Below the pieces are notes generated by a model. It saw only the letters and a list, made by a program, of their open reading frames with translations. It was not told the origin of the DNA and ran no database searches. Below are positions 17,011 through 25,367 of a stretch of DNA of 60,518 nt, in pieces (positions within the stretch are counted from its first letter, which is position 1; each line of letters begins with the position of its first letter). The DNA comes from JADFAK01 sp047615865 (GTDB taxonomy: Bacteria > Bacteroidota > Bacteroidia > Flavobacteriales_D > Sanyastnellaceae). The stretch is taken from NCBI GenBank assembly GCA_047615865.1, contig JBLHIB010000007.1, forward strand, positions 1 to 60,518. The letters are read 5' to 3'. The translations under genes and the position numbers were made by a program.

Positions 17011-18102
17011 ATGGCTGCTAAAAAGAAGATTCTCATTTCTGTTGGAACTCGTCCCAACTTCATTAAGATCACTCAATTCAAACGTCTTGCGAAGCAATTC
17101 AAAGACATTGAAATCCGCATAGTGCACACTGGCCAGCACTATGACAGGTTCATGTCGAGTGTATTCTTTGAGCAATTCAATTTGCAACCCGACTACTACT
17201 TATCTCTGGAACAGAAGAAGCCTGCCACACAATTGGGTGAAATCACAACGAAAATTGGCGAAGCATTATACTCGTATAAGCCAGATTTATTGATTGTACC
17301 TGGTGACGTAAATTCAACTCTTGCTGCTGCCATCGCCGCGAATAAGTCCGGAACTCCGCTTGCCCATTTAGAATCTGGATTGCGTAGTTTCGACCCAACG
17401 ATGCCAGAAGAGATCAATCGCATCCTGACCGACAAGATTACAGACATGTTCTTTGTGACTGAGCAAAGTGGTGTAGATAATTTGACGAACGAAGGGGTGT
17501 CTGCAGAAAAAATCCACTTCGTCGGAAATACAATGATCGACACTTTAGTGGCCTATGAAGACGCTATAGAATCGGCCGATATTATGCAACAACTTAAGGT
17601 GGAGAAAGGAAACTTCACCTTGATGACGATGCACCGTCCTAACAATGTAGACAATGAAGAAGGGCTTGTGTTTATTCGCGACCTTTTATTGGGTACGACA
17701 AAGGATTGTCCGTTGATCTTCCCAATCCACCCTCGCACTTGGGATAGGTTGGAAACCTATAACCTGAAAAAGGACTTCGAGCAAATAAAAGGACTCATTG
17801 TTACTGAGCCGATGGACTATTTTTCTTTCCAAAACTTGGTTAAAAACACCCGCATGATCTTAACAGATAGCGGTGGTATCCAAGAAGAATCTACATTCCG
17901 CCAAGTTCCTTGCTTGACTATCCGTGAAAACACCGAGCGTCCTGTTACCTGTGAAATTGGAACCAATGAATTGGTGGCAAGAGATGCTCAATTGGTTCTC
18001 TCAAAAATTGAAACGAATTTGAGTGTTCAAGGAGTAATTCCTCCGATGTGGGATGGAAAAGCGACAGAGAGGATTTTAGATTTGATTCGAGCTAAGAAAT
18101 AA
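17011..18102 (+). CDS. wecB: UDP-N-acetylglucosamine 2-epimerase (non-hydrolysing)
   Basis: 363 residues, the usual length. It converts UDP-GlcNAc to UDP-ManNAc for surface polysaccharide synthesis. Conserved motifs are present in order: GTRPNFIK at residue ~11, HTGQHYD at ~35, PGDVNSTLAAAIAA at ~97, HLESGLRSFDPTMPEE at ~117, MHRPNN at ~208, FPIHPRT at ~236, LTDSGGIQEES at ~288 and RENTERP at ~308. The active-site acidic and histidine residues in these motifs look intact. The gene converges on the pyruvyl transferase gene and overlaps it by 11 bases at the 3' end. Confidence 0.95.
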   Translation: MAAKKKILISVGTRPNFIKITQFKRLAKQFKDIEIRIVHTGQHYDRFMSSVFFEQFNLQPDYYLSLEQKKPATQLGEITTKIGEALYSYKPDLLIVPGDVNSTLAAAIAANKSGTPLAHLESGLRSFDPTMPEEINRILTDKITDMFFVTEQSGVDNLTNEGVSAEKIHFVGNTMIDTLVAYEDAIESADIMQQLKVEKGNFTLMTMHRPNNVDNEEGLVFIRDLLLGTTKDCPLIFPIHPRTWDRLETYNLKKDFEQIKGLIVTEPMDYFSFQNLVKNTRMILTDSGGIQEESTFRQVPCLTIRENTERPVTCEIGTNELVARDAQLVLSKIETNLSVQGVIPPMWDGKATERILDLIRAKK

Positions 18103-19237
18103 GTTCACTCAATCCTCTGGTCAAATTATCTTCGGCCTTGAGGCGCTGATTCTCCATTACCTCAACAACACGCACTTGTAGATCAGGGAGTTCTTTGATG
18201 AAGCTCAGCATTAGTTTCACAGCTTCAGACGGCTCCTGATTGTAATCGATTGTAAAATTTCCAAAACCCAAGTAACTGTACATCGCTCGACCTTTTTCTT
18301 CGTAGCTGATATTCAAAGCTGGAACTCCACTTTTCATAGCTAGGACGCACATATGCAATCGTGTGCCGACGACAAAATCGTAAGACATAAGCTTTTCTCG
18401 TAGCTCATTTAAAGGACGAAACCCTTCTATCAATTGAGTTTGACTAAGTAATTCTTTCGGCAGTTTTGCTTGGATTCTTGCAGCAGCAGCCGCATCATCT
18501 ACATACCCAGCTATTCCTTGACAAGTAGATAAAAAATCTACCACATAACCGAAAGAAACCAGATGTTCAATCATGGCTACGACCATCTTATCAAAGTCCT
18601 CAATTCTTCGACCATCCGCCGACCAATCTCTTACAGAAAAAGCAACCTTCTTGGCCTTTTCATTTGCCCGCATGGGCGCCAATAAAAAAGCCGCATCATT
18701 GGTCAATTGCACCTGACTCTCATCCAATCCACAATCCAACAGATTGTCCAAAGACCATTGATCGCGGGCCTGAATAAGATCTATGTGCCTTGATCCAACT
18801 TTCATTCGTGCACAATCGGCATCATTGAATGGCCCAAAAGACTGTGCATAAATCCCTGTGGCCTTCCCTCGGCGTTTACTCAAAAAGAAGATCAGAAGCT
18901 TATTTCGAATTCCGTAAGTAGAATTCATATATCCACCAGGACAACCCACAATCATATCGGCTTCTTTGAATTCCTTCAAGGATAGCAATTGAATTGCAAT
19001 AAAGAAGCGGCGCAACCATGGCAGTTTGATGAATATCCAAGCAGAAGACCTATCATTCAATAATGGATACTTGGAATAGCTGTCTTTAATCTTATTGTAA
19101 TGCATCGTCAATATGCTGACTTGATGCCCTTTTCGAAGAAGTGCTTCATACAACCCGAACACCAAAGCCGCATCACCATTGTTGGTCAACACGGCATTCA
19201 GTAGAAGGATTTTTTTTGAGTTCGAATGAGCTTGCAT
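18092..19237 (-). CDS. Polysaccharide pyruvyl transferase family protein
   Basis: 381 residues. The N-terminal NAVLTNNGDAALVFGLYEAL, the central MIVGCPGGYMNS and the C-terminal VVGTRLHMCVLAMKSGVPALNISYEEKG are characteristic of the CsaB/WcaK-type family. Members transfer a pyruvyl group from phosphoenolpyruvate to a sugar as a ketal, adding negative charge to exopolysaccharide or cell-wall polymers. The conserved histidine of the R-L-H motif is present. It is the only minus-strand gene among the surrounding polysaccharide genes, and is flanked on both sides by plus-strand ones. It overlaps wecB by 11 bases tail to tail. Some members of the family have other roles, so the substrate is uncertain. 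Confidence 0.88.
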   Translation of the reverse strand: MQAHSNSKKILLLNAVLTNNGDAALVFGLYEALLRKGHQVSILTMHYNKIKDSYSKYPLLNDRSSAWIFIKLPWLRRFFIAIQLLSLKEFKEADMIVGCPGGYMNSTYGIRNKLLIFFLSKRRGKATGIYAQSFGPFNDADCARMKVGSRHIDLIQARDQWSLDNLLDCGLDESQVQLTNDAAFLLAPMRANEKAKKVAFSVRDWSADGRRIEDFDKMVVAMIEHLVSFGYVVDFLSTCQGIAGYVDDAAAAARIQAKLPKELLSQTQLIEGFRPLNELREKLMSYDFVVGTRLHMCVLAMKSGVPALNISYEEKGRAMYSYLGFGNFTIDYNQEPSEAVKLMLSFIKELPDLQVRVVEVMENQRLKAEDNLTRGLSELIS

Positions 19238-19276
19238 ATAATTTTACTTTCTCTAGGGTACAAATCAATAAAAAAC

Positions 19277-19307
19277 TTGGCAGTTAGAGCAGGTGCGCTT
19301 TTCTTTG
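19277..19307 (+). promoter_or_regulatory. Probable promoter of the glycosyltransferase gene at 19327
   Basis: TTG at 19277-19279, a 20-base spacer and TTTCTTTG at 19300-19307 match the Bacteroidota promoter with one mismatch in the -7 box. It is 19 bases from the ATG. Confidence 0.5.
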
Positions 19308-19326
19308 TTGCCAAATCAACAACAAA

Positions 19327-20364
19327 ATGAGCCAAAAACCACACCTCTTGATGGTCTTCGATCAAGACTCAACCTTTGTGAGGCGTGATGTTCGCATTCT
19401 AAGCGAGGATTATGAGGTTGTAGATTATCATTTTGCGAATAAACCGAAGTGGAAGGCTCTTCTATCTTTAGTCCATCTTTTCTTCTATATAGTACTCAAC
19501 AGAAAATTCAAAACGGTCGTCACACAGTCGGCTGGCTATCTAAGTTTTGCTCCTGCGCTTTTAGGGAAATTGGGATTGCTAAAATGTGCCATTGTAGTAA
19601 TTGGAACTGATGGGGCCAAGCTTCCAGAAATCAACTACGGTCATTTTGTTCGTCAGCCTCTTGCCACATTCACGAGTGCTTCCCTGAAAATGGCTCAATT
19701 GATATTGCCGGTGCACAAATCACTTGAGCAACATGATTATGTTTATGACGATGTAAAGTTCAAACAACAGGGGTTCAGGTCCTTTTGTGGAACTATCATC
19801 ACTCCAGTGCAAGAAGTCGTAAATGGTTACGACTATTTAAAGTTCGAGAAGACCATCGAGTGGAAAGATCGTAAAAGAACCTTTCTAACGGTAGCAGCTC
19901 AACTTAATCATGTGGCATTCAAGCGGAAGGGGATGGACTTAATATTCCAATTGGCAGAATTACATCCAGAGCATGACTTCACCGTTGTAAGCAGCTTGCC
20001 ATCTGACATTCTAGTACCTACAAACGTCCAAGTTTTAGGCAATGTACCGCAGGACGAATTGGTCTCGTTCTACAACCAGCACAAGTACTATTTCCAACTA
20101 TCAATGTTCGAAGGGTTTCCAAATGCCCTGTGCGAAGCTATGTTGTGTGGTTGTGTTCCAATCGGGAGTATGGTTGCTGCAATTCCTGAAATCATTGCTG
20201 AGGAAGGCTATGTTTTGGAAAGAAAGGACCTGGACCTGCTGAGCGCCTTGATTCAAAAGGCAAATGGTGAGGAAAAGAATCCGCGAGAGCAAATAAAGGG
20301 CAACTTCCCAATTGAGCGGCGTTCTAAGGAGCTGTTACATGAAATCAACCAACTCCACAAATAG
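19327..20364 (+). CDS. Family 4-type glycosyltransferase
   Basis: 345 residues, GT-B type. The C-terminal half contains NVQVLGNVPQDELVSFYNQH and the nucleotide-sugar-binding SMFEGFPNALCEAMLCGCVPIGS (E-x7-E type), the hallmarks of family GT4. A hydrophobic stretch near residue 45 (LLSLVHLFFYIVLN) could make it membrane-associated. No signal peptide is seen. It lies between the pyruvyl transferase and the flippase and probably acts on the same surface polysaccharide. The sugar specificity is unknown. Confidence 0.87.
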   Translation: MSQKPHLLMVFDQDSTFVRRDVRILSEDYEVVDYHFANKPKWKALLSLVHLFFYIVLNRKFKTVVTQSAGYLSFAPALLGKLGLLKCAIVVIGTDGAKLPEINYGHFVRQPLATFTSASLKMAQLILPVHKSLEQHDYVYDDVKFKQQGFRSFCGTIITPVQEVVNGYDYLKFEKTIEWKDRKRTFLTVAAQLNHVAFKRKGMDLIFQLAELHPEHDFTVVSSLPSDILVPTNVQVLGNVPQDELVSFYNQHKYYFQLSMFEGFPNALCEAMLCGCVPIGSMVAAIPEIIAEEGYVLERKDLDLLSALIQKANGEEKNPREQIKGNFPIERRSKELLHEINQLHK

Positions 20365-20467
20365 CAGTTTTTCCTCTTGCAGACTAAACAAGGGATGTTA
20401 ACAGTTATGTAGATTCCGACTGCCAAGGTTCTATAGATTTATCGACCTTGCCACCAAATTCACTTCT

Positions 20468-21949
20468 TTGGGAATAATATCAAAACAGGCAACTCAAAAT
20501 GCGATAAGCATTGTTTTAGGCACCCTAATAGGAGCTGCGAACACAATTTTCGTATTGCCTCGTGTATTTGAAGATTCCCCAGACGACTGGGGTCTGATCA
20601 AACTTATAACGGCCTATGGAATCACTGGAGCGCAGTTCTTGTGCCTAGGTGCCCCGCAAATAATAAGTCGCTATTATCCTCGATTAGCTGGAGACGCAAG
20701 GAATGCGATGATCACCTTCTCTTTGGCTCTACCGGTCATTCTACTATTGATTTTGACATGTGTATTTTGGAGCTCAGGGGACAGCTTGATGCGAACTTTT
20801 GGAGGAGAAGACACAGCTATTGAAAATGAAGGAATCTTCGTACTCACCCTGATGTTTTTCCAGACCCTATTCATCTCATTATCTGGATACTCGGCTTCAA
20901 TTTTGAAGACAACCATCTATCAAATCTTGGGAGACTTGTTTCAAAAAGTTTCTTACTTGGGAATCGTACTCCTTTATGGGCTAGATGTTATTGATTTTCA
21001 CACCTTATTGATCCTCTATACTGGCATATTTGTAACTCAATTCGTGGCGTTACTCGGACATTCATTTGTGAACGGCTTGTCATTTAATTTCAAGTTCAAT
21101 CTACTTCCCAAATTTGAGCTCATCAACTATGGGTTGTATTCGATTCTTGACCGCGGAGCTGCGATCGTAGTGGCCAATTTGGACATCATCATGCTCGGCT
21201 GGATTCTGGGTGCAGATGGTCTGCACGAAATAGCATTTTACACCATTGCTTTCTACATGGGATCGGTGGCAATGATTCCACAAAAGAGCATTTCCATCAT
21301 TGCCAATCCATTGGTTTCCAAAGCAATTCACAAGGAAGACTGGGCCGACTTAAAAGATATTTACGTAAAATCAAGTATCAATCAATTGCTCCTGGGCGGA
21401 CTTATTTTCGCTTTAGTCTGGATGAATATCGATCAAATCTTGTTGATTCTTCCTGAGAAGTTCCGCGGTTGCAAATGGGTAGTCCTGCTTATCGGATTAT
21501 CGAAATTATTCGCTTTGGGATCTGGTGTAAACGGGGCGATTATCATCTTTTCGAAATACTTCAGATCGAATCTCGTCATCAATGGAGCTCTAGTTGTCCT
21601 CACTGTGATTACCAACTATTTCTTCATCAGCGATACAGGATTGAATATGGGCATCAATGGTGCAGCTTTGGCTACGGCGATTACATTCCTCGTCTACAAC
21701 ATTATCAAAACAGCTTTTGTTTGGTCCAAGTTCCGCATCATCCAAATCAACCGGGAGTTTATTATTACCGCCTTCCTAATTGCTGGCTTGTCCTGTCTCT
21801 ATTTCACGCCTTCGGCAAATGACTATCCTTTCCTTTCAATCGCTGCAAAAAGCAGCTTGGCCGTTGGGATATTTGCGTTTATCGCATTGAAATTTAAGCT
21901 TTCAAAAGATTTAGAAGGCCTAGTTAAAAAGATACTCAAGCTCGATTGA
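20468..21949 (+). CDS. Oligosaccharide flippase (Wzx-like, MATE/MOP superfamily)
   Basis: 493 residues and highly hydrophobic, with about 12-14 predicted membrane segments spread through the length. The N-terminus MGIISKQATQNAISIVLGTLIGAANTIF matches the usual opening of Bacteroidota lipopolysaccharide/polysaccharide flippases, which supports the unusual TTG start at 20468; no ATG is available nearby in frame. The protein probably moves lipid-linked polysaccharide units across the inner membrane. Its position after wecB and the glycosyltransferases fits this. It ends five bases from the stop of the DUF2147 gene on the opposite strand. Confidence 0.88.
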   Translation: MGIISKQATQNAISIVLGTLIGAANTIFVLPRVFEDSPDDWGLIKLITAYGITGAQFLCLGAPQIISRYYPRLAGDARNAMITFSLALPVILLLILTCVFWSSGDSLMRTFGGEDTAIENEGIFVLTLMFFQTLFISLSGYSASILKTTIYQILGDLFQKVSYLGIVLLYGLDVIDFHTLLILYTGIFVTQFVALLGHSFVNGLSFNFKFNLLPKFELINYGLYSILDRGAAIVVANLDIIMLGWILGADGLHEIAFYTIAFYMGSVAMIPQKSISIIANPLVSKAIHKEDWADLKDIYVKSSINQLLLGGLIFALVWMNIDQILLILPEKFRGCKWVVLLIGLSKLFALGSGVNGAIIIFSKYFRSNLVINGALVVLTVITNYFFISDTGLNMGINGAALATAITFLVYNIIKTAFVWSKFRIIQINREFIITAFLIAGLSCLYFTPSANDYPFLSIAAKSSLAVGIFAFIALKFKLSKDLEGLVKKILKLD

Positions 21950-21953
21950 TCCT

Positions 21954-22385
21954 TTACTTTACGCGAAGCCAAGTCTGTGTTCGGAAAAAGAAATAGACAT
22001 AGCCTCTCACTTGCAGTTTGTCTGAATCACCTTCGTCTAGCCAAAACTTACAATCGTAGATCGTACCATTGTTTGGATCACAAATAGTTCCATCATCCCA
22101 CTCGTTACCATCTTTCTCCATATCACGCATTAGATCCATCCCTATGATGCGCTGATCCTTTCTGTCGTCTTCACACTTGTCGCATTTTGGGTCTTGATCT
22201 TCGCTGGGATCACGGAATAGGCGTTCTACTTTACCGAATATTTTGCCGTCCTTTTCATAGATCTCAATAACAGATTTCACCTTACCTGTTTCATCGTCTA
22301 TGGTCTTCCATTTGCCGATAGGCGATTGCGCAAAAATCAAAGTTGCTCCCAAAGAGAACAGAAATGTCAGAAGTAAATTTTTCAT
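21954..22385 (-). CDS. Exported DUF2147 family protein
   Basis: 143 residues. A signal peptide ends near residue 19 (GATLIFAQS). The mature part begins with the DUF2147 signature SPIGKWKTIDDETGKVKSVIEIYEKDGKIFGKV and continues as a small beta-rich, lipocalin-like domain ending WLRVK. Two adjacent cysteines (CDKCEDD) and two more near CDPNNGTIYDC could form disulfides in the periplasm. The function of the family is unknown. The ATG overlaps the stop of the YihY-family gene by four bases, so the two are cotranscribed and probably translationally coupled. Confidence 0.88.
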   Translation of the reverse strand: MKNLLLTFLFSLGATLIFAQSPIGKWKTIDDETGKVKSVIEIYEKDGKIFGKVERLFRDPSEDQDPKCDKCEDDRKDQRIIGMDLMRDMEKDGNEWDDGTICDPNNGTIYDCKFWLDEGDSDKLQVRGYVYFFFRTQTWLRVK

Positions 22386-23332
22386 TTATCAAATTTTTCA
22401 AATGTGTGATCAAATGTACTCTTAGCCTTTCCGATGCTTGCATTTAGCTCAAAACCAAGAAGTAAGATATTGCTGTTAAAATTAATCCAAATCAACAATA
22501 AAAGCAAGGTTCCTAATGAACCGTAAAGTTTGTTGTACTGCCCGAAATTATTCACAAACCCAGCAAAACCAATCGAGGCAATGATGAAAAACACTGTCGC
22601 AAAACTGGCTCCAGCTGAAAAGGTCTTCCATTTTCCACGTTTATAATTCCCCACATTGTACAGAGTAGATATGGACATGTAAATAAGAAACAGGGTAATC
22701 AACCATCTTGCAACTTGCAGCATGACAATGATCGATCCGTCAGGGATTAGATCAAACTCTTGAATGTGATCGAAAGCCATACCACTAAAAATAATGAGCA
22801 CAACTGCTGTCAGCATGAATATCCCAAGAACAAGCATTAATACCAGGGACAGCAATCGGAAAATAACGGGATTGCCTTTGGTTACCAAGTTGTACGACCC
22901 ATTGAAACCAGTGAGAATAGCGTTAACACTGTTGGATGCATAGAATATTACTAAGGCAAAACCAATTGACAGTAAAGTATTGTGCTTTCTATTGATCAAA
23001 TCGTCCAATGTCGTCTCAACTAGGCCAAAAGTGTCTCCTGGGAAAAACCCACGTAAACTATTGAATAGACTTTCCTGAAAATTTTCAATTGGCACCAATG
23101 GAATTATAGACAACAAAAGAATTAATGCAGGAAAGACAGCAACAAAAATACGAAATGCGATAGCTGCTGCTCGAGTTGTGAGCGCACCCTTTTGCAAGCC
23201 TTCGGCAAAAAACTTCATGACAAAGTAGAGTGAAAGGCCTTCAAATCCCCACGGTTTAATGCTATCTGTCACACGAATCACCAAACGCACAGGGGCGGAA
23301 AACATGAGAATATTGATCCACTTTTTGATCAT
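22382..23332 (-). CDS. YihY/BrkB family integral membrane protein
   Basis: 316 residues with about six membrane segments. The motif GALTTRAAAIAFRIFVAVFPALILLLSIIP near residue 55 is the first transmembrane region of the UPF0761/YihY family; LIWINFNSNILLLGFELNASI near residue 285 is its C-terminal signature. The family is sometimes labelled ribonuclease BN, which is a historical error; its transport or envelope role is unproven. It overlaps nadC by one base upstream and the DUF2147 gene by four bases downstream, forming a three-gene operon. Confidence 0.9.
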   Translation of the reverse strand: MIKKWINILMFSAPVRLVIRVTDSIKPWGFEGLSLYFVMKFFAEGLQKGALTTRAAAIAFRIFVAVFPALILLLSIIPLVPIENFQESLFNSLRGFFPGDTFGLVETTLDDLINRKHNTLLSIGFALVIFYASNSVNAILTGFNGSYNLVTKGNPVIFRLLSLVLMLVLGIFMLTAVVLIIFSGMAFDHIQEFDLIPDGSIIVMLQVARWLITLFLIYMSISTLYNVGNYKRGKWKTFSAGASFATVFFIIASIGFAGFVNNFGQYNKLYGSLGTLLLLLIWINFNSNILLLGFELNASIGKAKSTFDHTFEKFDK

Positions 23333-24168
23333 TAAAATGCTTTTAGGCTTAGATCGAGACTTTTCACACTGTGTGTCAAGGCACCCATTGAAATATATTC
23401 TACACCAGTGAGGGCGTAAGGTCCAACGTTGCTAGCATTGATTCCTCCACTAGCTTCAGTTTCGTATTTTCCATCAATAATTTTAAGTGCAGTTTTGATT
23501 TCTGCAGGGGTAAAATTATCGAGCATAATTCTATGAACACGTCCAATCTCTAGTACTTGATTGAGTTCATCCATATCACGGACTTCGATTTCAATCTGAA
23601 GATCTTTCTGGTGTTCTGTAAGGTACTTGTGCGTGGCTTCAATGGCCTCATCAATGCCTCCTGCGTAGTCAATATGATTGTCCTTAATCATAATCATATC
23701 GTACAACCCAATGCGATGATTGTATCCACCTCCGTGCAATACAGCTTGCTTTTCAATGGCACGAAGAGCAGGTGTAGTCTTTCGCGTATCGAGGATCTTG
23801 GTATTACTGTCTCCAATAGAGTCTACAATACTTCTTGTGGTAGTTGCAATACCACTCATGCGTTGCATTACATTGAGTACCACTCTTTCTGACGTTAGAA
23901 TCGATCGAGATGAACCTTTTACAACAAAAACGATATCGCCCACTTCAACGCGGTCTCCATCGGCTTTAAAAATCTCCAGTTCCAGTTTTGGGTCGTAGCG
24001 ATAAAAAATCACCTTAGCGTATTCTATTCCAGATATCACACCAGGATCCTTCACCAATAGATGAGCACGTCCTTGAGCATTCGCGGGAATGCAGGCCAGA
24101 CTAGTATGATCGCCATCACCGACATCTTCTGCTACAGCCAATTCAATCCATTCTTCCAATTCAATCAT
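23332..24168 (-). CDS. nadC: Nicotinate-nucleotide pyrophosphorylase (carboxylating)
   Basis: 278 residues, normal for the family. It makes nicotinate mononucleotide from quinolinate and PRPP in de novo NAD synthesis. Recognisable stretches are EDVGDGDHTSLACIP near residue 14, ILDTRKTTPALRAIEKQAV at ~130, HGGGYNHRIGLYDMIMIKDNHI at ~150 and EASGGINASNV at ~240. Active-site Arg, His and Lys residues in these motifs are present. It heads an operon with the YihY-family and DUF2147 genes; no functional link to those is evident. NAD salvage genes (pnuC and an NR kinase) lie about 7 kb away on the other strand. Confidence 0.96.
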   Translation of the reverse strand: MIELEEWIELAVAEDVGDGDHTSLACIPANAQGRAHLLVKDPGVISGIEYAKVIFYRYDPKLELEIFKADGDRVEVGDIVFVVKGSSRSILTSERVVLNVMQRMSGIATTTRSIVDSIGDSNTKILDTRKTTPALRAIEKQAVLHGGGYNHRIGLYDMIMIKDNHIDYAGGIDEAIEATHKYLTEHQKDLQIEIEVRDMDELNQVLEIGRVHRIMLDNFTPAEIKTALKIIDGKYETEASGGINASNVGPYALTGVEYISMGALTHSVKSLDLSLKAF

Positions 24169-24248
24169 GCGCGTATAATTTTGCTTACAAAGAAAACAAG
24201 CTTAGTCATAACTCGGTAATTCTGATCCAGGATTTGAACCTCATGAAA

Positions 24249-24274
24249 CAAAAAAGGCGAACTGGAGTCCGCCT
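24249..24274 (-). terminator. Intrinsic terminator of the DUF4783 gene
   Basis: On the minus strand a hairpin of arms AGGCGGACT and AGTTCGCCT (one mismatch, two-base loop; 24274 down to 24255) is followed directly by a run of six T. It lies 40 bases after the DUF4783 stop. Confidence 0.75.
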
Positions 24275-24313
24275 ATTATATTGCTATTTAGCTAGATTCA
24301 TGCTCTGAATCGG

Positions 24314-24703
24314 TTAGAAATCTTCCGATTCGATACGAAGTTGTTTGATTCGCATTCCTTGAGGTGTTTTCTTCATAAAGAAGGTCACCCGAAAATTACC
24401 ATTGTTGGTTTTTAAGTCACCAATTCGATATTGATCATCCAACTTAGATGTTCCTTTATGTTTTACTTCAAACCCAGTTGGTCTATGTGAAGTAAAAAAC
24501 TTGGTCATGACTACTTTAGCTTTCGCTGAAGCGTATACGTCCTCATTATCATCTATCGCCAAGTCCACATTGGGAGTGAAATACTTGACCAAGGAGCCTG
24601 CATCGCCCGCTTTTAAAGCTTTCGACACTCCTATTGTGACTTTGTCCTGTGCGTTTGTGAAAAGAGCACAAGCCACAAAAAACAATATGCTTAAAATTCT
24701 CAT
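24314..24703 (-). CDS. Exported DUF4783 family protein
   Basis: 129 residues. A signal peptide ends near residue 18 (CALFTNAQDK). The mature domain is small and resembles an NTF2-like/cystatin-like fold: KALKAGDAGSLVKYFTPNVDLAI, then a MTKFFTSHRP helix and strands GNFRVTFFMKK and MRIKQLRIESEDF. This matches DUF4783, a family largely restricted to Bacteroidota, of unknown function and predicted to be periplasmic. It is transcribed alone, with a terminator at 24249-24274, and is divergent from rlmH. Confidence 0.85.
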   Translation of the reverse strand: MRILSILFFVACALFTNAQDKVTIGVSKALKAGDAGSLVKYFTPNVDLAIDDNEDVYASAKAKVVMTKFFTSHRPTGFEVKHKGTSKLDDQYRIGDLKTNNGNFRVTFFMKKTPQGMRIKQLRIESEDF

Positions 24704-24708
24704 TGCAC

Positions 24709-24716
24709 TACTTTTG
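24709..24716 (+). promoter_or_regulatory. Possible -7 element for rlmH
   Basis: TACTTTTG is an exact TAnnTTTG match in the intergenic region before rlmH, but no TTG is found at the right upstream spacing, and the leader would be ~110 bases. Confidence 0.3.
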
Positions 24717-24830
24717 GTATCTCAAATGCAAATATTGCGCCAAAGATGTGATTCGACACTAAAATTAGGCAATTTTACGGGGGAATCCTGCATAAGACTT
24801 ATACACACGCAATCCACAGCAAATTCGAGC

Positions 24831-25301
24831 ATGAAAATACGACTAATTACAATTGGAAAGACCAGTGAGAAGTACTTGCAAAGTGGCATGGATATATTTC
24901 TTGGTCGGCTGAAGCATTATGGTCGTTTTGAATACATGGAACTACCGGCCATAAAAAACGCGGGTAAATTGGGACCCGATCAACTGAAGGAAGATGAAGA
25001 ACCAAAATTTATGGCTTTGCTTGAACCAACGGATTGGGTCATTTTGCTAGATGAGGTGGGCCGACAAATGAGCTCGCCCCAATTTGCTGCCCACATGCAG
25101 CAGATATTCCATCAAAGCGTAAAATCGATCACATTTATTATTGGCGGTGCTTATGGATTTTCTCCAGGAATGTATGCTCGCGCCAATGAGAAAATGGGTC
25201 TATCCAAGATGACTTTTTCTCACCAGATGGTTCGTTTGATCGCTTTGGAGCAGATTTATCGTGCACAGACGATTCAACGCGGAGAGAAATACCACCATTA
25301 A
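24831..25301 (+). CDS. rlmH: 23S rRNA (pseudouridine1915-N3)-methyltransferase RlmH
   Basis: 156 residues from the ATG at 24831, the standard length. A longer frame reaches back to 24501 but runs through the divergent DUF4783 gene and adds no domain. The enzyme methylates pseudouridine 1915 of 23S rRNA in helix 69 using S-adenosylmethionine. The SPOUT-class knot is at the C-terminus: FIIGGAYGFSPGM, LSKMTFSHQMVRLIALEQIYRAQTI and the terminal GEKYHH, all near-invariant in RlmH. It is followed after 66 bases by a membrane protein gene with its own promoter element. Confidence 0.96.
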   Translation: MKIRLITIGKTSEKYLQSGMDIFLGRLKHYGRFEYMELPAIKNAGKLGPDQLKEDEEPKFMALLEPTDWVILLDEVGRQMSSPQFAAHMQQIFHQSVKSITFIIGGAYGFSPGMYARANEKMGLSKMTFSHQMVRLIALEQIYRAQTIQRGEKYHH

Positions 25302-25335
25302 AGGCTTGTGTTTAGTTTTACGCAAAGCGGAATTG

Positions 25336-25343
25336 TACCTTTG
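25336..25343 (+). promoter_or_regulatory. -7 element TACCTTTG of the membrane protein gene
   Basis: TACCTTTG is an exact TAnnTTTG match, 24 bases before the GTG start at 25368. A TTG lies at 25306-25308, further upstream than the usual spacing. Confidence 0.5.
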
Positions 25344-25367
25344 AATCAGAACCAACTCAAATAATCA

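Noticed and set aside
24214..24240. Minus-strand sequence AGGTTCAAATCCTGGAT resembles a tRNA T-arm
   Set aside because: No matching acceptor stem or anticodon arm is found at the right distance, and the T-stem has mispairs. It is treated as chance or a fragment.
24501..24830. Longer N-terminus for rlmH
   Set aside because: The extension is antisense to the DUF4783 gene and would add 110 residues to a protein of fixed 156-residue family length.
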